A stretch of DNA of 31,734 nucleotides from Acrasis kona (taxonomy: Eukaryota; Heterolobosea; Eutetramitea; Acrasida; Acrasidae): contig JAOPGA020001097.1 of NCBI GenBank assembly GCA_026419775.2, positions 1-31,734 of the forward strand, read 5' to 3'. Position numbers and translations under genes: made by a program. Positions 28,439-31,734 of the stretch are shown here, piece after piece. The notes under the pieces are model-generated. The model did no database searches. It had not been told where the DNA came from and worked only from the letters and a program-made list of their open reading frames with translations. Numbering within the stretch: the first letter of the stretch is position 1; each line of letters begins with the position of its first letter.

Positions 28439-29833
28439 TTATTTTTTTTCGTCCTCCTTTCCATCTTTTGATTCATCATCCTTCTTTGGTTGGAATGCCT
28501 CTTGTACCTTATCAGCAAACTTTTCTAAACCATCTTTGATTGTTTCGGCAACAGTGGGCTCGGCTCCATTTGCCAATTCTTGTTTCCTCTTCTCGATAGC
28601 CCTTTGCTTCTCTTCTTCTGCCCTTCTCTTCTCTTCCTCCTTCTTCTCTTCCTCTTCCTTCTTCTTTCTTTCCTTTTCTAGCTCTTCTTCATAGGCGGCA
28701 TCCTCTTTCTCCAACAAATCATCCAAATCTTGAGTAGTCACCTTTTCAATCAAGTGGCTCCACCATTCCAAACTCTTCAAGTCATCACTGGATGAGGTCT
28801 TGATGGTATTGACTAACTTGGCATCAACTGCGTCAAACACCTTGCGCAAAGCCCTCTTCTCCTCCAAATCTCTTCCGGATTCGAAAAGCAACTTTACAGC
28901 CAATAACAAACTTGATGTGTAACTTGCGGCGACTACGACACCTACTGCTTCCAATAAAATGGTAGTTGGTAGGAATGATTTGATGATCAAGAACGCTGTC
29001 CTTGCAGGTGCTCCTGAGAAGAGCCCTGGTAAGAATGCAAATGCTTCCTTCTTGGTGAGAACTCTTCCTCGGTACATGTAGTTCAGTTTGACGACTGCGG
29101 TAATTTGGGAAGCGCAGATGAATGCGGCGCTGAATGGTAGTAATGCCTCGGCGGCTGTAACTAAAGTGGTTCCGGCAATGATGGCATTCACTTTGTTTAC
29201 CTTGTGGTCGTTGCTCAAGTGACGATAGAAGAAGATGTCCTTTTCGCTCGTAGTTAAAAAGTTGGTGATTGCGTCCCTCAACTCTCCATACTTCTCACTG
29301 GTGTACACAGTGACATCTCCAAGTGCTTTGGAAAGTTGCTCAGATGTCTCGGACTCACCAATGACGTAAACTTGGGAGGTTTGTTCTTTGAGGTTCTTAT
29401 AAGTTTCAGAGTCTGATTCGCCGGATCCTGTTGGTATCAAGATGGCGAAATCAATCTCCTTTACTAATTCTTTGGTAATGTCGGAACCGTCAAGGTCGTC
29501 ATCGTTTAGAGAAGGGGCGTCAAGTAGAACAAAGTTATCGCTTAGTTTATGGACTGAGGCCTTCTTTCCTTCCTCAACCTTAACTGGAGCAGAGTCAGCG
29601 TCTGTGAACCCAAGCAATTGGTTGATGATTTTAGCCTTGTTTTCGCTCTTTCCAACTACCGCTACCACTGTCTTGCGCTCATAAAGGGACAAAGTCTTTG
29701 TTACTGCTTCATCTACCTTCTTTTCTCCTTCTTCGTCTGTTTCTTCGGATCTTTGTTGTTTAGGATCAAGGAGCTTCTCCTCTTCATCGTGCTGCTCTTC
29801 ATAGTCTGTGTTGTGTTGATCGTTCTTGGTCAA
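28439..29833 (-). CDS. Degenerate GTPase-like protein with hydrophobic middle and KE-rich coiled-coil tail
   Basis: 464 aa, single exon. Residues 1-45 are very acidic. A dynamin/IRG/Era-like GTPase start follows, TVVAVVGKSENKAKIINQLL, but the P-loop Gly-Lys-Ser/Thr is replaced by Lys-Ala-Lys. The G3 region reads FVLLDAPSLNDDD (DAPS instead of DxPG), and a G4 NKxD/TKxD motif is missing. Residues about 215-320 are hydrophobic and Ala-rich (AIIAGTTLVTAAEALLPFSA), like the DUF697-type membrane-associated region of bacterial and protist GTPases. Residues 375-430 form a charged coiled coil (Glu/Lys/Arg). A pseudo-GTPase that binds membranes is the best reading; the fold call is moderate. A CTATAAATAA element lies 103 nt upstream. 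Confidence 0.75.
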   Translation of the reverse strand: MTKNDQHNTDYEEQHDEEEKLLDPKQQRSEETDEEGEKKVDEAVTKTLSLYERKTVVAVVGKSENKAKIINQLLGFTDADSAPVKVEEGKKASVHKLSDNFVLLDAPSLNDDDLDGSDITKELVKEIDFAILIPTGSGESDSETYKNLKEQTSQVYVIGESETSEQLSKALGDVTVYTSEKYGELRDAITNFLTTSEKDIFFYRHLSNDHKVNKVNAIIAGTTLVTAAEALLPFSAAFICASQITAVVKLNYMYRGRVLTKKEAFAFLPGLFSGAPARTAFLIIKSFLPTTILLEAVGVVVAASYTSSLLLAVKLLFESGRDLEEKRALRKVFDAVDAKLVNTIKTSSSDDLKSLEWWSHLIEKVTTQDLDDLLEKEDAAYEEELEKERKKKEEEEKKEEEKRRAEEEKQRAIEKRKQELANGAEPTVAETIKDGLEKFADKVQEAFQPKKDDESKDGKEDEKK

Positions 29834-29935
29834 TTTTTTGTTTCTATTTTTGATGATATTCTGATTGTGTTCTATTTAAAGCCCGTAATCTTAATTAGTG
29901 AGATTTTCAAGTAGAAAGAGACCCTTTAGTACAGG

Positions 29936-29945
29936 CTATAAATAA
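29936..29945 (-). promoter_or_regulatory. TATA-like CTATAAATAA element
   Basis: Third copy of the 10-mer, 103 nt upstream of the GTPase-like start codon. The repeat upstream of three minus-strand genes supports a shared core-promoter role, not proven. Confidence 0.35.
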
Positions 29946-30095
29946 AAAATAAGATTTTTATATGTATGTGATTGAGTTAACATGCTCTATCATATTGTCG
30001 ACTCAAAATGTCGATACATTATACTTTTCTAACCCAAGTACTTTCCTCGTTCGAGATCATACTTGATTACAATTCCACAAATAAATTGACACCAC

Positions 30096-30365
30096 ATGAA
30101 GCGAACACAAGCACAAATTGACTCTATTTCTAAAGGAACTGCTCGTTCTGCTTATGTTGTTACCAATTTGAAGAGAAGAAGGACAGAGAGGGACGACGTT
30201 CAAACAACCATAGGATTTTACAAGTCTATATTGAACAAAGGAGGTGGATCAAGAAACGATGTAGACTTGGAAAGATTATACTAATCAAAGACGGTCGACA
30301 ACTTCGGATTCAAGAGACTTCAAAAAAGTTCACCAAAATTCTTGACATTTTTGATGGGTAATTAA
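30096..30365 (+). CDS. Small basic protein, two exons, unknown
   Basis: An ATG at 30096 opens a basic frame (MKRTQAQIDSISKGTARSAY, then LKRRRTERDD) that meets a TAA after 62 codons. The same frame is coding-like beyond it (VDNFGFKRLQKSSPKF). A 30-nt GTAGAC...AAAG segment at 30261-30290 contains that stop and a TACTAAT element resembling a branch site. Removing it (phase 0) gives 79 aa ending at 30365. The unspliced 62-aa form is the alternative. No family is recognised; it could be nuclear from its basic patch. Confidence 0.5.
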
Positions 30366-30556
30366 ATCTTCACATTTACTTTCTCACACACAATAGTTTG
30401 GCACCTTCGAAAAGAGCTACTTCTGAACAAGGAGACTTAATTAATTTTATTCACATTGTACTTATGGGGAATAGGGAGTTTCAAATGAATTCCAGTTGGT
30501 TCGAATGAACTGGGACAGTCTCAAAAAACACAATAATGTCAACAGCGAGCACGCTT

Positions 30557-30983
30557 TTACCAACCACTGCCCATTAAGTTCTTCTTCTTTGATTTAAGGT
30601 AGGGATTCTTTCCAACCATCAGTGATTTTGTGCTGCAGATCCAAATCTATACTCTTGCCCTGGATATCTTGGAACGCCAATCGTTGTAAAACCCGCTGGA
30701 GCAGTCAGATGGGTATACGAATCGATTTTGATCTTTGCCACACGGAGCTCTTCATGACCACTATTGCATTTGTACTAGCACCTCCAAGTGTGTTCTGTAA
30801 AAATTTTACACCACAAGCTTTTTCTCTAACCTTAGGAGCAATCTCTTGAATCGCATGCTGCACTCTTTGTGCTCTTGACTTATCCGAGCTACCGTTCTTA
30901 GTGAACTCCTTGTCGGCTACCTGTTGTCCATGAGTACCCAGTAAAATGCTGTACACAGACACTGTGTTTAACGAGTTATTCAT
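30557..30983 (-). CDS. Small protein, three exons with 35- and 20-nt introns, unknown
   Basis: Exons 30983-30810, 30774-30653 and 30632-30557 give 123 aa. Intron 1 (35 nt, GTAAAA...CTAG) is phase 0, intron 2 (20 nt, GTATAG...GCAG) phase 2. The N-terminal part (VSVYSILLGTHGQQVADKEF) is roadblock/longin-like in feel but I cannot assign it. The middle has APAGFTTIGVPRYPGQ, and the C-terminus is a conserved-looking NPYLKSKKKNLMGSGW. The frame also extends upstream of the Met without another ATG. Small indels are an alternative to the introns. It is head-to-head, and nearly overlapping, with the next plus-strand frame. Confidence 0.5.
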
Positions 30984-31000
30984 CGAACAAAATGCGTTAA

Positions 31001-31245
31001 CCACACCTGGAGGCTTGTTGTAAAGTAGAAGTACTGGATTCTGATGACGATATAGCGCCTTTTGATGTGTATAGTTTTGCGCAGTTGTTGGAGAAAGCCG
31101 GGGAGCGCGTTAAAGGAGAGGTCACAAAGGTCAAGTATGATGGACGAGTGATCAAGAGCGAGGAATCATTTCAAGCGATGGTTAATCAGAACGGGCAGTT
31201 TCGACGACATTATCTAGGCAGTATTTCATTATTCTACTTATTGTC

Positions 31246-31278
<33 letters not shown>

Positions 31279-31398
31279 ACTACACTACATTACAGATATG
31301 TCATGCTGTTCGACTGTTCTTCCTTCATTTTGCCAACCAATTATCGAATTTGGAGAATAGGAAAATTTCAAACACCTGTGACAAGGAATCAGAAATAA
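31001..31398 (+). CDS. Possible GOLD-like domain protein, 5' end unresolved
   Basis: A coding-like frame opens after the TAA at 30998-31000 (VLDSDDDIAPFDVYSFAQLL, then KVKYDGRVIKSEESFQ) and splices at 31198-31295 (98 nt, GTTTCG...ACAG, containing a GTT microsatellite) to YVMLFDCSSFILPTNYRIW and a TAA at 31396-31398. About 99 residues are visible. The strand order, a D-rich strand followed by GQYVMLFDCSS, resembles GOLD beta-sandwich domains (GxYxLxFDNxxS) of p24 and Sec14-like proteins; this is weak. No ATG precedes the frame, so either an upstream exon is missed or the gene is truncated. Confidence 0.4.
31247..31278 (+). repeat. (GTT)n trinucleotide microsatellite
   Basis: About ten GTT units in a row, inside the inferred intron 31198-31295. 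Translated in the upstream frame it would be a Val run, which is why the frame looks open there. Confidence 0.9.
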
Positions 31399-31508
31399 AT
31401 ATAGCTCATCATCAATCAGATATCTAAAGGGCATCAACAAAACCAGTAGTCAACTAATGATATCCAGTAGCCAACTAGAGATTATAATTGACTGAATATT
31501 GCGTTAGT

Positions 31509-31734
31509 ATGTTGAAAATGATGAGATCACGGGGCGTTCTAACAATATCTTTATTGGTCTCATTAGTGTTTGTGGTCATGTATATGTACCACAAACCATC
31601 ATCAGGCAGGTTCCACTCTGGCCCGACCAAAGCTCACACAGCACTAACTACCTCTTTTGATATTATGGAAATGGCGACTAAGAATAGGTTTAAGGGTGTG
31701 AAACCAGCACACTCTCTCACATCAAGAGTAGCAC
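31509..31734 (+). CDS. N-terminus of a type II membrane protein, cut by window edge
   Basis: ATG at 31509 opens a frame that is still open at the window end (75 codons). It begins with a short basic stretch (MLKMMRSRG), one membrane span (VLTISLLVSLVFVVMYMY) and then a polar stem (HKPSSGRFHSGPTKAHT). That is the layout of a signal-anchored type II protein such as a Golgi glycosyltransferase, but the catalytic part is not in view. Function unknown. Confidence 0.6.
   Translation, partial: MLKMMRSRGVLTISLLVSLVFVVMYMYHKPSSGRFHSGPTKAHTALTTSFDIMEMATKNRFKGVKPAHSLTSRVA

Noticed and set aside
30622-30849. 75-codon plus-strand ORF
   Set aside because: Antisense to the better supported three-exon minus gene; its composition is not protein-like.

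Overview
This is nuclear DNA from a compact, AT-rich genome of a flagellated protist that uses the standard genetic code. The evidence is an outer-arm axonemal dynein heavy chain, a eukaryotic elongator tRNA-Met, Rab prenylation and palmitoylation machinery, a DEP+DUF547 protein, and many GT-AG introns. TAA, TAG and TGA all end genes at sensible family boundaries, so a ciliate-type code is not needed. I cannot place it firmly; an excavate or heterolobosean-like amoeboflagellate is one guess.

A striking property is intron size. Every gene I could splice by frame and phase uses very short introns, mostly 20-49 nt, with two longer ones (63 and 98 nt). Several genes that look fragmented become single consistent reading frames once these are removed.

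Layout: (a) 1-5.9 kb holds the 3' end of a cut-off gene, tRNA-Met(CAT), a four-exon candidate permuted papain-fold protein, Rab geranylgeranyltransferase alpha with LRRs, a mitochondrial-looking class I glutamine amidotransferase, and a DEP-DUF547 protein. (b) 6-10 kb is secretory: a small CxxxC-repeat protein, an unknown five-exon gene, and a large mucin-like secreted protein with a DNRLRE-like head and three Cys-rich repeats. (c) 10.2-13.7 kb holds a small mitochondrial-like membrane protein, a HIT protein, a Golgin-A7/ERF4-like membrane protein, a small protein with a PP1-docking motif, a Rab-like GTPase without a prenylation site, and a 39-aa spliced mini-gene. (d) 13.7-27.5 kb is one DNAH5/DNAH8-type outer-arm dynein heavy chain, interrupted by three +1 frame discontinuities. 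(e) 27.5-31.7 kb holds a decayed or spliced coding-like stretch, a secreted Cys protein, a degenerate GTPase with a coiled-coil tail, three small spliced genes and the start of a type II membrane protein cut by the window edge.

No operon-like or mobile-element structure is visible. Loose themes are membrane traffic and lipid modification (RabGGTase alpha, Rab-like GTPase, Golgin-A7-like) and secretion or cell surface. Genes are closely packed, often convergent or head-to-head.
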